Below are positions 33,610 to 43,695 of a DNA stretch of 64,000 bases, piece after piece. A program made the translations under genes and the position numbers. The stretch is from Lachnospiraceae bacterium (GTDB lineage Bacteria; Bacillota; Clostridia; Lachnospirales; Lachnospiraceae): the NCBI GenBank assembly GCA_022791755.1, contig JAAVZR010000015.1, positions 1 to 64,000 on the forward strand, read 5' to 3'. Position 1 is the stretch's first letter. Each line of letters opens with the position of its first letter. The notes under the pieces were generated by a model that worked only from the letters and a program-made list of their open reading frames with translations, was not told the DNA's origin and did no database searches.

Positions 33610-34163
33610 GAAAGACTCCCTTCCCCGTCGTCTTCCTCCGAAGGAGACGCCATGGGCAGAACCTGTTCGCAGGCATATATCTCTTTCAATACCTGCGTCA
33701 CCGCCATAAGTCCCGCTTCCTCCGGGGCCCGGACGTCCGGCGCCATCCTCTGTTCCAGCCTCACGGCCTGCGAATCCCGGCCTCCTTCTGTCAGGCCCAC
33801 CGGATATTCTGCCGCCATGACGCCTCCGAAACCGGCGGCCAGCGCCGGTATGAGTGCATGCAGCCCTTCGACCCTGCGGATATGTCTCTGTTCCAGCTCC
33901 CGGTATCTCTCCGGCGCATCCTCCAATACCGTCAGAAAACGCTCCGCCGTCTCACACAGAAGGCCGGTTTTCCTTCGGGCATTGCCGCAGCGCTCCACCG
34001 CCTGCTCCCACTGAGGATAAAATGACAGCCCCAGATCCTCCGCCATCATCTGACTGTGCATCTGACACAGGATCCCTGCACAGTCCTCCATACGGGACAG
34101 CGCCTGACCCATTTTGTCTCTCATCTGCTCCAGCAAATCCGTATCCACATAGGTGACGCTCAT
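33606..34163 (-). CDS. WXG-like helical protein following essC
   Basis: A 185-residue protein whose first 100 residues look like a long helical hairpin (VDTDLLEQMRDKMGQALSRM, then the YPQWEQAVERCGN turn) similar to WXG100 but without the WXG triplet. A short hydrophobic, glycine-rich segment (LIPALAAGFGGVMAAEYPVG) follows. ATG 34163 has AGGAGG upstream and overlaps the EssC stop by ATGA. Role unknown; it is probably a partner of the motor or a substrate. Confidence 0.65.
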   Translation of the reverse strand: MSVTYVDTDLLEQMRDKMGQALSRMEDCAGILCQMHSQMMAEDLGLSFYPQWEQAVERCGNARRKTGLLCETAERFLTVLEDAPERYRELEQRHIRRVEGLHALIPALAAGFGGVMAAEYPVGLTEGGRDSQAVRLEQRMAPDVRAPEEAGLMAVTQVLKEIYACEQVLPMASPSEEDDGEGSLS

Positions 34164-37100
34164 CTTTTTTCTTCCTCCTGCTGCGGCAGCTTTATTTTGC
34201 TGCAATGCCCGCCGTCAAACAGGAAACCGTTGCCTTCGCCCGCCTCCTGTTCTTTCTCCTTATAGTTCAGGTCATTGCGCATGAATGTGTGCAGGCTGGC
34301 GGCGCCGCCCAGACCCACTCCTTTCTGATTGGCGATGACCGCCCTGGTCAGACTCTCGATCTCATTATAGCGCTCCAGATCCGATATCCGTCCGGCCGCG
34401 AATACCAGCACGGCCAGCCCCTGGGCCAGACGGCAGATCCTCTCCATGGAAATTTTATTGCTGTCAGTCACCCCATCGACGAACATTTTCAGATCGTCGA
34501 TGAAAATGCAGATCTGTTCATAACCGGCGATAAATTTCTGCTCTGAAAAGCTGTCGCCTTCCATGCTTCTGGCCTGATTCTGTGCCCGTTTGCGCACATT
34601 GAGTATCTCCACGATCTCTGCCAGCAGCGCTGTCACAGTCCCGTCCTCATTAACCGCGGCATAGCCTGCGGCGATGGAAGACAGCGCTTTCAGAGCTCCA
34701 CCGGGACTGTCGAAGATATAGATCCTGTCCTTTGGCCGTTTTTCATGAATACCTGCCGCCAAACCTGCCAGATAGCGGCTCTTGCCGGATTTGATCGTGC
34801 CGGATACCACCAGGCAATAGCGCTCTTCCATATCTGCCGCCGCCAGCCGGATCGTATCGCAGAACAATCCCAGCGGGACCGCCGTCCGGATCTGATATTG
34901 TTTGAAAAGCTCCTCAAAGCTCAGCTCCTGCGGCATCACCGGAATCGCAGCCGGTCTGAATCCCTGCCATACCTCACGCATTCGGGCGCACTGCTTTTTC
35001 AGCGCCTCCGAGCGGGCCTGCTCGTCTCTGCCCTCCATGCAGACGGCAGCCTGAAACTCCACGGGAGGATTTCCCTTTCTGAAGGCTCTTCCCATGATCT
35101 TCGGCAGCTTCCGTCCGTCCAGCCTTCCCACGATGGCAGGATAGTCGCCCTTATCCGTCAGCTCAAACGCCACGGCTCCTCGGATATTCTGCACTACCTT
35201 GTAGCGCACTCCCGTAGTGTTATTGGCGGTATAGATCATATAAATGCCGTAGGCCGCCCCCTGGCTGGCCACAGTCACCAGAAGGTTCTCCATATCCGGG
35301 TACTGTTCAAAAACCGGTACAATGTTATCAATAACCAGCACGATGGCCGGCAGATTCTCCGAATCAGACGCCGTTTCGTTTCCCTTTTGGGAGTAGAGAG
35401 CCTGGCGGTACGCGGTCAGACTGCTGACGCCGTATTTCAGGAACCGGCGCTTACGGCTGTTCATCTCATCGGCAAGCATCCGGGAGAGCTTCTGAAACTT
35501 CTCCTCCTCACAGTCCAGCGCGACCCCGCCCACATGGGGCATACCCGCGAAGACGTTCATGCTCCAGCCGCCGAAATCCATAATGTAGATATTCACATCC
35601 GCCGGTGTGTAGCAGCACCCCAGCGCCCAGACGATGGTCTTTAAAAGCGTCGTCTTACCGGTGCCCGGCGCACCGTAGATCCCGTAATGGCCCTCTGCTG
35701 CCAGATCAATACACTGGATACCCTGGGCCTGCAAAGCCGGAGCGTCAAACATCCCTACCGGCACCTTAAGCCACTCCGGACTCTCTCTCCATTCCCATCC
35801 GTCGAATCCCCCCGGCACACCCAGGCCGGCCAGGGATATCGTCTCCGGCAGCTCCGGCAGCCACGGACCCGGGAGCTTTTTGATTCCGTTTTCCTGCGCC
35901 ACACGGCACAGATAGCGCCTCACTGCCGTCAGCTCGTCCATATCCGGCTTCACTGTGGCCTTTTCCTTTTTCAGCTGTTTGCTGCGCCCGCCGGTGAGGC
36001 TGACGATGCGCACCTGATTGCCGCTGTCCCGGGAAGCGGCTGCCATCCCTGCGTATGGCCCGCCGCTCCAGTAGGACTGAAACAGTTCAAATACCTCGTC
36101 CTCGCCCACCAGCACATAGGAGCGGCCCGGCTGAGTGATGCGGGCCGCGTCAGGCCGCCTTATCATCTCCCGGCTGTCGCCGGCGCCGGCCACCTTCAGA
36201 CACAGGCGGAACCTCGAGTTACTCTGGATCTGTTCATCCACCACGCCGCTGGGCTTCTGTGTCGCCAGAACCAGATGAATGCCCAGAGAGCGGCCGATGC
36301 GGGAAGCGCTGATCAGTCCGGCCATAAATTCCGGCTCATTGCTCTTAAGCTCCGCGAATTCGTCGGCCACAATGATCAGATGGGGCAACGGCTCATCCAC
36401 CTTACCCTCCCGATACAGTTTCTGGTACTTGTCGATATGATTGACCTGGTATTCCTGATATTTATCAAATATTCTCTGCCGTTTCTTCATCTCGCTTTGC
36501 AGGGAAATCAGGGAACGGCTGATGTTTGAACCGATATTGGTGATCTTACCCACCACATGGGGCAGCTCCACCAGGAGATTGGCCATACCGCCGCCTTTGT
36601 AGTCGATGATGACAAAGACCACATCATGGGGGTGATAGTGAAGCGCCATGGACAGAATCCATGTTTGCAGCGTCTCGCTCTTACCGGAGCCTGTGGTCCC
36701 TGCCACCAGTCCGTGAGGTCCGTGGGCCTGCTCATGGATATCCAGGGAAAATACCCTCCCTCCTCCCATCACGCCCACGGGCGCCGCCAGGCTCTTATAG
36801 GGCCGGCTGTTCTTCCAGCGAGCCAGGGCATCCAGCTGCTCCACGGCGGACACATGAAAGCCCTCCAAAAATCCCACTCCCTGAGGAATATCCGTCTGCA
36901 CGGCAAAGCCCTCCAGCTCGATGGCCGACATCTGTCTGGCAAAGCTGTCAAACTGGTCCGCCGTCACCGCCTCATCCATGGTAAAGATAAACTTATTATT
37001 CACCTCGCTACGAACATAGCCGCATGGGCCGTCGTCCACATCCACGATAAATTCGCAGCTGTGAGGCAGAGAGTACAGGTCGTCAAAGAGAAACACAGCC

Positions 37101-38776
37101 GTGGCTCCCAGGGCCGGATCATTGGCCGTCAGATAGCGCATGATCTCTTCCTTTTGGGTATACTCTCTGGAACCCATCAGGAAAATATAATGGGGCAGAG
37201 GCTGTCTCTGCTGTCTCTGCTGCCTCTGACAGCCGTCCCCGGCATCCCTTCCCCGGCTGCGCAGCAGATCTGTCATCAGGTCGCAGAGCTCATGGGCCTG
37301 TTTTTTGTCAAAAGCCAGCGTGCGAAACTGCCTGCTCTCATCCCACACATGGGGCAGCCACCTGAGCGCTTCCCAAAGGCTCTTCTCCCGCTCATCGAAG
37401 ATGCCCACGATCCGGACCTCCTCAAAGCAGTGAGCCATGGTCAGGGATACCAGCATATTCCGTACCAGATCCGTCACGCGGCTGCGGCTGCCGATGATGC
37501 TGATGGTAGAATACCGCCCAAGAGCCAGGCGCGACGGCACATTATCCACGATCCTGGTCTCCTCCACGATCCTCTGCGCCAGTTCTCTCACCTCGTCGGT
37601 CTCCATGTGAAAGCTGTTCTCATCCCGGCTCTTTACCTGAACGCACAGCTTCTCATAGCCCATCCCCAGGCGCACATCCAGAAAATCCCGGTCCGCCGGT
37701 CCCCTCTCCCACAGGCTCCGGTTCAGCTGCCGTAAATTCTCCAGACATTCTGCCGCAGAGGGATTCTCTCTGGTCAGAATATCTCTCTGCACGGTGGCTA
37801 CCGCCTCGATGCGGGCTTTCTGTTCTTCTATGTACTGACCGTATTTCTCCATGCGCAGCCGTTCATACTCTGCCATCTTTTTTTGGCGCTGTTTTTCGCT
37901 GCCGCTCTGTGTCGCCATGGAAGTCACCGGCGATACCAGACTGGCCGCCCTGGCCGCCAGCAAGGCCGGCGAGGCGGCTCCCATGGCCATATTGGCGGCG
38001 AACATGGCTCCGCTCCCCAGAAAAGACGAAAAGATGCCCCGCCGCTTTTCAAATTTATTACCGCTGCCAGGCGCACTGGCCAGAATGATGTCCTCATCGG
38101 GCAGCTGTTCCTGGGTACGGGGAGAGCGGCGGTACATGAGCGTACCTTCCCCGCTGTCCTCTCTGCGGGCCAGACCGCCTAAAGCATGTTCCGCCTCCAT
38201 CTCCCGTATGGTCAGGCAATCGCCTGTATTATCAAAAAAGAGCTCGTTTCCCACCAGACGGAGATTCATATGCAAAAGCGATAACACATCGCCTCCATGA
38301 AGCCTGGCCCTGCCGACACGCCTTCCGTTCAGATACAGGCCGTTGGTGCTGTCATTGTCCTCCACCCGGATAATCCCTGCCTCGCTTCGCAGGGTGAAAT
38401 GCTTTCCTGATACATATGGGTTTTTCAGAATCACATGATTCTTTTCCGAGCGGCCAAAATGTATGATACTGTTATAAGGGATCTTCAGCGTCTGCGGGGA
38501 TGTGCCGGTGGTATCTGTCACATAGAGAACTGCCGGTTCCCCGCGGCTCAGCACAATCATGGAGTCTCTGACCATGTTGTCATCGTAAAACGCCGTGGGC
38601 GCCTTACCTGTAACACACAAAACGCCGTTCCGGTTTCCCTTCACGGCGATCTGTGTCTGAATCATGTTTTCGATGCGCAGGGAATCCTTTTTGCCTGAAC
38701 CGATGGTAAAAGTCCCGGGCCACTGCGCCTGGGCGCTGTACAGCCGGTCCTGATACAACAGAACTATGTAGCTCAT
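34160..38776 (-). CDS. essC: EssC/FtsK-type type VII secretion ATPase with N-terminal FHA domain
   Basis: The 1538-residue motor protein has an FHA domain at about 95-175 with intact phosphopeptide residues (GRSEKNH, Arg109; SGKH, Ser123 and His126; STNG, Asn145). A hydrophobic stretch follows near 250-285, and then three FtsK/SpoIIIE ATPase domains with Walker A at 693-700 (GTTGSGKS), 1035-1042 (GAPGTGKT) and 1326-1333 (GTIKSGKS). Domain 1 has Walker B IIVADEFAEL and looks fully active. Domain 2 has VLVIDN and domain 3 FIDD, as in degenerate downstream domains. It would energise export of the WXG100 proteins. The hydrophobic stretch is shorter and less clear than the two helices of S. aureus EssC. 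Confidence 0.93.
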   Translation of the reverse strand: MSYIVLLYQDRLYSAQAQWPGTFTIGSGKKDSLRIENMIQTQIAVKGNRNGVLCVTGKAPTAFYDDNMVRDSMIVLSRGEPAVLYVTDTTGTSPQTLKIPYNSIIHFGRSEKNHVILKNPYVSGKHFTLRSEAGIIRVEDNDSTNGLYLNGRRVGRARLHGGDVLSLLHMNLRLVGNELFFDNTGDCLTIREMEAEHALGGLARREDSGEGTLMYRRSPRTQEQLPDEDIILASAPGSGNKFEKRRGIFSSFLGSGAMFAANMAMGAASPALLAARAASLVSPVTSMATQSGSEKQRQKKMAEYERLRMEKYGQYIEEQKARIEAVATVQRDILTRENPSAAECLENLRQLNRSLWERGPADRDFLDVRLGMGYEKLCVQVKSRDENSFHMETDEVRELAQRIVEETRIVDNVPSRLALGRYSTISIIGSRSRVTDLVRNMLVSLTMAHCFEEVRIVGIFDEREKSLWEALRWLPHVWDESRQFRTLAFDKKQAHELCDLMTDLLRSRGRDAGDGCQRQQRQQRQPLPHYIFLMGSREYTQKEEIMRYLTANDPALGATAVFLFDDLYSLPHSCEFIVDVDDGPCGYVRSEVNNKFIFTMDEAVTADQFDSFARQMSAIELEGFAVQTDIPQGVGFLEGFHVSAVEQLDALARWKNSRPYKSLAAPVGVMGGGRVFSLDIHEQAHGPHGLVAGTTGSGKSETLQTWILSMALHYHPHDVVFVIIDYKGGGMANLLVELPHVVGKITNIGSNISRSLISLQSEMKKRQRIFDKYQEYQVNHIDKYQKLYREGKVDEPLPHLIIVADEFAELKSNEPEFMAGLISASRIGRSLGIHLVLATQKPSGVVDEQIQSNSRFRLCLKVAGAGDSREMIRRPDAARITQPGRSYVLVGEDEVFELFQSYWSGGPYAGMAAASRDSGNQVRIVSLTGGRSKQLKKEKATVKPDMDELTAVRRYLCRVAQENGIKKLPGPWLPELPETISLAGLGVPGGFDGWEWRESPEWLKVPVGMFDAPALQAQGIQCIDLAAEGHYGIYGAPGTGKTTLLKTIVWALGCCYTPADVNIYIMDFGGWSMNVFAGMPHVGGVALDCEEEKFQKLSRMLADEMNSRKRRFLKYGVSSLTAYRQALYSQKGNETASDSENLPAIVLVIDNIVPVFEQYPDMENLLVTVASQGAAYGIYMIYTANNTTGVRYKVVQNIRGAVAFELTDKGDYPAIVGRLDGRKLPKIMGRAFRKGNPPVEFQAAVCMEGRDEQARSEALKKQCARMREVWQGFRPAAIPVMPQELSFEELFKQYQIRTAVPLGLFCDTIRLAAADMEERYCLVVSGTIKSGKSRYLAGLAAGIHEKRPKDRIYIFDSPGGALKALSSIAAGYAAVNEDGTVTALLAEIVEILNVRKRAQNQARSMEGDSFSEQKFIAGYEQICIFIDDLKMFVDGVTDSNKISMERICRLAQGLAVLVFAAGRISDLERYNEIESLTRAVIANQKGVGLGGAASLHTFMRNDLNYKEKEQEAGEGNGFLFDGGHCSKIKLPQQEEEKR

Positions 38777-38876
38777 CCTCTGCTCCCCCTTATTCCCTTT
38801 TGGGGGATTTGGGTCATCCCCGCAATAAAAGCATACCTCCTCTTCTGTCTGAATACAACCCTTCCGGGCTCTTCCA
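38777..38876. other. Leader between Sel1 gene and essC, with possible promoter
   Basis: On the minus strand TTGTAT and TATGCT are 17 bp apart, roughly 38830-38860. They would allow separate transcription of essC. The match is only moderate. Nothing else stands out. Confidence 0.35.
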
Positions 38877-40538
38877 CTATAGTAAAGATTCCATGACGCT
38901 GTTCAGATTTCTGATCCGGTGATAGACATCTCTGCTGAATTTTTTATAATTCTGCTCCTCCGCCCGGGATAAAAGCATCCTGGCCATGAAGGGATCCTCT
39001 TTCACGTACAGGCGGGCCAGTTCATAACTTCCCCTGGCGCTGCCATCTGCCGAGGCCCGCTCCAGGCACTCCTGGTACTGCATCCTGTTATCCCTGGGCG
39101 CCCGGGGCCCGTAGACGTACAGCGCCAGGTTCAGGCTGGCCGCAGGAAAATGGCGTCTGGCCGCCTCTTCCCACATCTCCACAGCCGACTGGATATCGCC
39201 GTGACGGCAGTCATACATGGCCAGCTGGTTCATGGCCCACAGATTATCCAAATCTGCCGCCGCTTTCCAGCGCTCCCGCAGAATACATGGTCCCTGGAGC
39301 CGGACCCGGTCTTTTATCTCTTCCCAGATTGTCTGATACCGGCTGTCCGCCAGAAAATTAGCCACATTGATGTGACCGTATACCCAGCCCAGACACCCCG
39401 CCTTGTCACAAAGCCTCAGCCCTTCGCAGTAGTGGGACAGAATCTCCTCCCGGATTTCCTCCGATATGGGTTCGCCCTGACTCTCCCGTTCGCCGGCCTG
39501 CTTTAAAAGCGCGTCCCCCCTGGCCAGTTCCATCTGCCCCATATTATTGAAAGCCGGCAAATATCCCTGCTCCATGGCGTAAGAATAGTAACTGCACGCC
39601 AGCTCGTCCGCCTTTTCCTCCTCGATGTCGCTGAACATCCTGTTCGCGATCATATAACCTAAAGACCAGCAGGAGGCCAGCACCGGCGGCTCACAGTTGG
39701 CAGCCTTCTTAAAATAGAAAGCGGCCTGATCTCTGTCAGGCTCCACCACATAGATTCCGGTATTGCCGTCTCCTTCGTCGGTCTCGTAATATCTGGCGCC
39801 GAAATAATAGATGCAGGCCAGCTCATTGGCCGCTATCACATTCTTCTTTGCCAGGCGCTTCATGGCAAAAAACCGGTCCACATTGCCATTGCCATAGACG
39901 TCTACCAGAGCCAGATATTCCTCCCGCTGTTTCTGCAAATCCACTTTCACCCTGCTGTCCCCGTCAGGCAGCGGATAAAAATGCTCTTGCAGCATAGACA
40001 GATGTGACACCAGAATCTCATAGATGATATTACCTAAGAGCTCCACCGACAGCTCGTCTGCCTGGGACAGCGTGCGCGACGCTTCTCCCAGCTCCTCCTT
40101 CAGTCGGACCAAGAGCTCCCCGAATTCCGCCTGTCCCATTTTCAGCCGCCCCGGATGAAATGCCAGGCAGAAGTCGATCACCGCCTGAAGGCGCAGGACG
40201 ATCTCTTTTCGGTTTTCGTCATCCAGGTACTGCGCCTTATGCTGTCGGGGAATAGGCATCTCCGGCGCGTTATTGATATGCTTGCCTACGTTGGCCGAAT
40301 TACTGTCCAGGCCGTTGCGAAGCAGATAATTCACCCGACGGATCAGCTCGTCGTCCCGGGGCTGCCTGTCTCCCCGGCTGACCCGCTCCATATCAGCCAG
40401 ATATTCCTGCGGTAAAAGAGCGGGGTTCGTGGCGGCAAATATGGCATTATAAAAAATCACCTGGTTGGGAAAAATCTTTTTCCCACGGCCTGAAAGGCAG
40501 CTGTTCAGAATCCGCAGATATGTGGAAGCATTCTTCAT
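38877..40538 (-). CDS. Sel1/TPR-repeat protein at the head of the T7SS locus
   Basis: The 553-residue protein has no signal or membrane segment. The N-terminal 240 residues are unassigned (KIFPNQVIFYNAIFAATNPA). From about residue 240 there are Sel1-like helical repeats (AANELACIYYFGARYYE, ACSYYSYAMEQGYLPAFNNM, FPAASLNLALYVYGPRAP). Sel1 repeats serve protein-protein contacts. Start ATG 40538 follows GAGGAGGGG. Its place before essC and the same orientation suggest a regulator or adaptor of the system, but it could be independent. Confidence 0.7.
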   Translation of the reverse strand: MKNASTYLRILNSCLSGRGKKIFPNQVIFYNAIFAATNPALLPQEYLADMERVSRGDRQPRDDELIRRVNYLLRNGLDSNSANVGKHINNAPEMPIPRQHKAQYLDDENRKEIVLRLQAVIDFCLAFHPGRLKMGQAEFGELLVRLKEELGEASRTLSQADELSVELLGNIIYEILVSHLSMLQEHFYPLPDGDSRVKVDLQKQREEYLALVDVYGNGNVDRFFAMKRLAKKNVIAANELACIYYFGARYYETDEGDGNTGIYVVEPDRDQAAFYFKKAANCEPPVLASCWSLGYMIANRMFSDIEEEKADELACSYYSYAMEQGYLPAFNNMGQMELARGDALLKQAGERESQGEPISEEIREEILSHYCEGLRLCDKAGCLGWVYGHINVANFLADSRYQTIWEEIKDRVRLQGPCILRERWKAAADLDNLWAMNQLAMYDCRHGDIQSAVEMWEEAARRHFPAASLNLALYVYGPRAPRDNRMQYQECLERASADGSARGSYELARLYVKEDPFMARMLLSRAEEQNYKKFSRDVYHRIRNLNSVMESLL

Positions 40539-40653
40539 GGATTCATCCCCTCCTCTTTAAAATAACTATAGTAGAAAGGACTGCCTCAGATCTCTTTTTT
40601 CATCTCTGTGACAGTCCCTGTTATCCGCTATTTTCTCCGGACGGCGTATCGTC

Positions 40654-42420
40654 TTATCCCTTTTGTGCCAGTCCCGCCGACGTATACAGCTGGTAATAAA
40701 TCCCCTTTTTTCGCATCAGCGCTTCATGGTTTCCCTCCTCCACGATCTGATTACCTGATAGCACCAGAATCCGGTCTGCGCCATGGATGGTCGTCAGCCG
40801 GTGGGCAATGGTCAGCGTCGTGCGCCCTGTTGCCAGTTTCTCCAAAGACTCCGACACCAGATGCTCGCTCTCGTTATCCAGCGCCGCTGTGGCTTCGTCC
40901 AAAAGCAGTACCTTCGGCGCCTTTAAAAACACTCTTGCTATGCTGATTCTCTGCTTCTGTCCGCCGGACAGCTTTACCCCACGCTCGCCCACATAGGTAT
41001 CGTAACCGTCCTTTAACTCCGTAATGAATTCGTGGGCTCCCGCCAGCTTCGCCGCCTCGATCACCTCGTCCCGGCTGGCCCCCGGCCTGCCGTAGGCAAT
41101 ATTTTCATAGACGCTGCCGGAGAAAAGGTACACATCCTGCTGAACCACTCCCACGCTGCTCCTAAGACTTTGAAGCGTCACCTGCCGGATATCCTGTCCG
41201 TCCAGCAGGATGGCCCCCTGGGTGGGATCATAAAAACGGGGAATCAGATTACACAGCGTCGTCTTACCGCCGCCTGACGGGCCCACCAAAGCCACCTTTT
41301 CCCCGGGCCGTATGGTGAGATCTATATCGGAAAGTACCGGCGTATGGTCATCGGGATATTCAAAGGATACATGTTGGAACGTGATCTGTCCCTCCACACC
41401 GGTGAGCGGCACGGCCCCTTCCTCATCAAAGATATCTATCTTCGCATCCATCAGCTCCACGAAGCGCTCCACCCCGGTCATGCCTCTCTGGAACTGTTCG
41501 GCAAACTCGATGATGCGGCGGATCGTCGCCAGAAGCGTGGTCACGTACATGGTGTAGGCCACCAGATCCGCCGGAGCGATATGGCCGCGGATCATGAAAA
41601 GTCCCCCGGCCACGATCACCACCACATACATGAGACCGTCGAAAATACGGATCGTATTCTGAAAGGCCGCCATATACTTGTAGGTCTGACGCTTGATCTT
41701 CAGAAACTCCTGATTATCCCGGTTAAATTTACCGAGCTCCACATTTTCATTGGCAAATGCACGGACCACCTTATTGCCTAACAGGCTGTCCTCGATCCGG
41801 GCATTCAGTTCGCCGATATGATTTCTCTGACGCTTGAAGGCTTTGCGCACCTGCAGATTGAAGTAGGAGCAGGACAGCGCCATCACAGGAATCAGCACAA
41901 AAATAATCCCCGTGAGAAAAAGGTTGATGCGCGCCAGTATCGCAAAAGACACCACGGTTTTCAAAAAGGCGATAAAGAACTCCTCCGGACAATGATGCGC
42001 GAATTCTGTCACATCAAAGAGGTCGCTGGTGATCCGGGACATGATCTGTCCCACCTTGGTATTGTTAAAATAGTTATCTGACAGCTTCTGAAGATGGGCA
42101 AACGCATCCCCACGCATGTCCGTCTCGATGGACGCCCCCATCACGTGGCCGGTGTAGGCCATATAGAAGCTGGCCATGCCGTCGATGATGCGCAGTCCGA
42201 AATAGATCCCTCCAATTGTCAGAATGGTCCGCACGGTCAGCATGGACAGATCGTTCATCCCAATATTGGTGATATACCGCAGAATCAGCGGCAGCACCAG
42301 CTCACAGACCGTCGTGAGCGCTGCACAGAACAGATCCATCGCCATCACCCCTATGTACTTTCTGTAATAAGGGATAAATCTCTTTAAAAGCGTGCCTGTC
42401 TTCATGGTTCCTGTCTTCAA
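40654..42420 (-). CDS. ABC exporter, fused permease and ATPase half-transporter
   Basis: The 588-residue protein has an N-terminal six-helix exporter domain (residues about 15-310) and a C-terminal ATPase with Walker A VGPSGGGKTTL, signature LSGGQKQRIS, Walker B VLLLDEATAAL and the H-loop in IAHRLTT. It resembles MsbA/MdlB-type multidrug or lipid exporters working as homodimers. The 42420 start is TTG with GGGAG 8 nt upstream; ATG 42405 is the alternative. The substrate cannot be inferred. Confidence 0.9.
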   Translation of the reverse strand: MKTGTMKTGTLLKRFIPYYRKYIGVMAMDLFCAALTTVCELVLPLILRYITNIGMNDLSMLTVRTILTIGGIYFGLRIIDGMASFYMAYTGHVMGASIETDMRGDAFAHLQKLSDNYFNNTKVGQIMSRITSDLFDVTEFAHHCPEEFFIAFLKTVVSFAILARINLFLTGIIFVLIPVMALSCSYFNLQVRKAFKRQRNHIGELNARIEDSLLGNKVVRAFANENVELGKFNRDNQEFLKIKRQTYKYMAAFQNTIRIFDGLMYVVVIVAGGLFMIRGHIAPADLVAYTMYVTTLLATIRRIIEFAEQFQRGMTGVERFVELMDAKIDIFDEEGAVPLTGVEGQITFQHVSFEYPDDHTPVLSDIDLTIRPGEKVALVGPSGGGKTTLCNLIPRFYDPTQGAILLDGQDIRQVTLQSLRSSVGVVQQDVYLFSGSVYENIAYGRPGASRDEVIEAAKLAGAHEFITELKDGYDTYVGERGVKLSGGQKQRISIARVFLKAPKVLLLDEATAALDNESEHLVSESLEKLATGRTTLTIAHRLTTIHGADRILVLSGNQIVEEGNHEALMRKKGIYYQLYTSAGLAQKG

Positions 42421-42521
42421 TGTCCCGTCTCCCTGTTTTTGTCCTTCCTTCTCTGTCCGTAAAACGTCTCATGATAAGGCTGTATCTTCCACGCCTCGTC
42501 GCATCGCTCCGGGCTTTTAAA

Positions 42522-43463
42522 TCAGTCGCTCAGAATCAGTCTGGCCGCGCCATAGATGCCGGCGTCATTGCCCAGAGTCGCCAGACAGACTTTGGCCTGG
42601 GGTTTCTGAATATGGATAAAGCTCTCATAGTGCCGGCAGATCACATCCAGAAGATACCGGCCTGCCCGGCTCACTCCGCCCCCGATGACGAAGCACTGAG
42701 GATCTGTCATATGGGACACATGAGCCATGGCCCAGCCCAGATACCGCATGGAGCTCTCCACTGCCTCCATGGCCAGAGGATCGCCGGCCTTCGCCGCATC
42801 CAGCACATCCTTCGCCGTCAGCTCTCCGATCCCTCTCATGACGCTGGCCGTATCGCAGCTCTCCAGATAACGGCGCCCCATCCTGGCGATACCGGTGGCT
42901 GAGGCGTACTGCTCCAGACAGCCGTGACCGCCGCAGTTACAGGCCTCCGGTTCATCGGGATTCATGATAATATGCCCCAGCTCTCCTCCCATGCCAAAGC
43001 TGCCCGCCACCAGACGTCCGTTCTCCACGATGCCGCAGCCCAGCCCTGTTCCCAGCGTCAGAAGTACCAGGCTGTCATAATCCTTGCCTCCGCCCTGCCA
43101 CAGCTCTCCCAGCGCCGCCGCGTTGGCGTCGTTCACCGCTCTCACCTTCACGCCGTCCAGATATTCCGGCAGCTCGGTATTGAGATTCAGATCGCACAGA
43201 CCCAGATTCACCAGGGCGCTGATCTTTCCGTCCGGCAGCACCGGTCCCGGAATTCCCACGCCGATTCCTGCCAGATTCACGCGGCTGATTCCCTTCCCCA
43301 CCAGGGTCTGCCGGACCGACGCCGCGATATCTCCATAGAGCTTTTCCTTACGCCCCTCTGTCTTCGTGGGAATCTCCCACTTTTCCAGCAGATGGCCGTC
43401 CTCCCGAAACAGCCCGAATTTGATCGTGGTCCCGCCTACGTCTATCCCAATACAGTTTCTCAT
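42522..43463 (-). CDS. glk: ROK-family glucokinase
   Basis: The 313-residue sugar kinase starts CIGIDVGGTTIKFGL (ATP loop) and has the catalytic Asp in VRAVNDANAAALGE, the ROK signature LTLGTGLGCGIVENGRL, and the zinc motif CNCGGHGCLEQYAS. It phosphorylates glucose at entry to glycolysis and is usually glucokinase in Firmicutes; another hexose or a repressor role is less likely because there is no HTH. It is downstream of nothing on its strand and divergent from the chemoreceptor gene. Confidence 0.9.
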   Translation of the reverse strand: MRNCIGIDVGGTTIKFGLFREDGHLLEKWEIPTKTEGRKEKLYGDIAASVRQTLVGKGISRVNLAGIGVGIPGPVLPDGKISALVNLGLCDLNLNTELPEYLDGVKVRAVNDANAAALGELWQGGGKDYDSLVLLTLGTGLGCGIVENGRLVAGSFGMGGELGHIIMNPDEPEACNCGGHGCLEQYASATGIARMGRRYLESCDTASVMRGIGELTAKDVLDAAKAGDPLAMEAVESSMRYLGWAMAHVSHMTDPQCFVIGGGVSRAGRYLLDVICRHYESFIHIQKPQAKVCLATLGNDAGIYGAARLILSD

Positions 43464-43591
43464 CTTATAAAACTCCCCCTGTGATTTATTTCGGTTTCCG
43501 CCCGGGGCAGAAATATACCGCTCTTTTGATTATAAATGAAAAAAGAAGGGATGGCAAATGTTTTTTGCAGGTCGAATCCGTCCGGCAGCAC

Positions 43592-43621
43592 TTGACAAAC
43601 AGGCTCTGCCTTTTCTATAAT
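43592..43621 (+). promoter_or_regulatory. Consensus sigma-A promoter of the chemoreceptor gene
   Basis: TTGACA (43592-43597) and TATAAT (43616-43621), both perfect hexamers, 18-bp spacer. The start codon is 75 nt downstream. Confidence 0.85.
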
Positions 43622-43695
43622 AAAGCTATCGTTGACCGGCCGTCTGCCATATGGCTGCGGCTTTCAAAAAATGTGTATATTTGAGGGGTGGAAAG

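Noticed and set aside
36557-37735. 392-codon plus-strand frame
   Set aside because: Antisense of essC; no motif or start signal.
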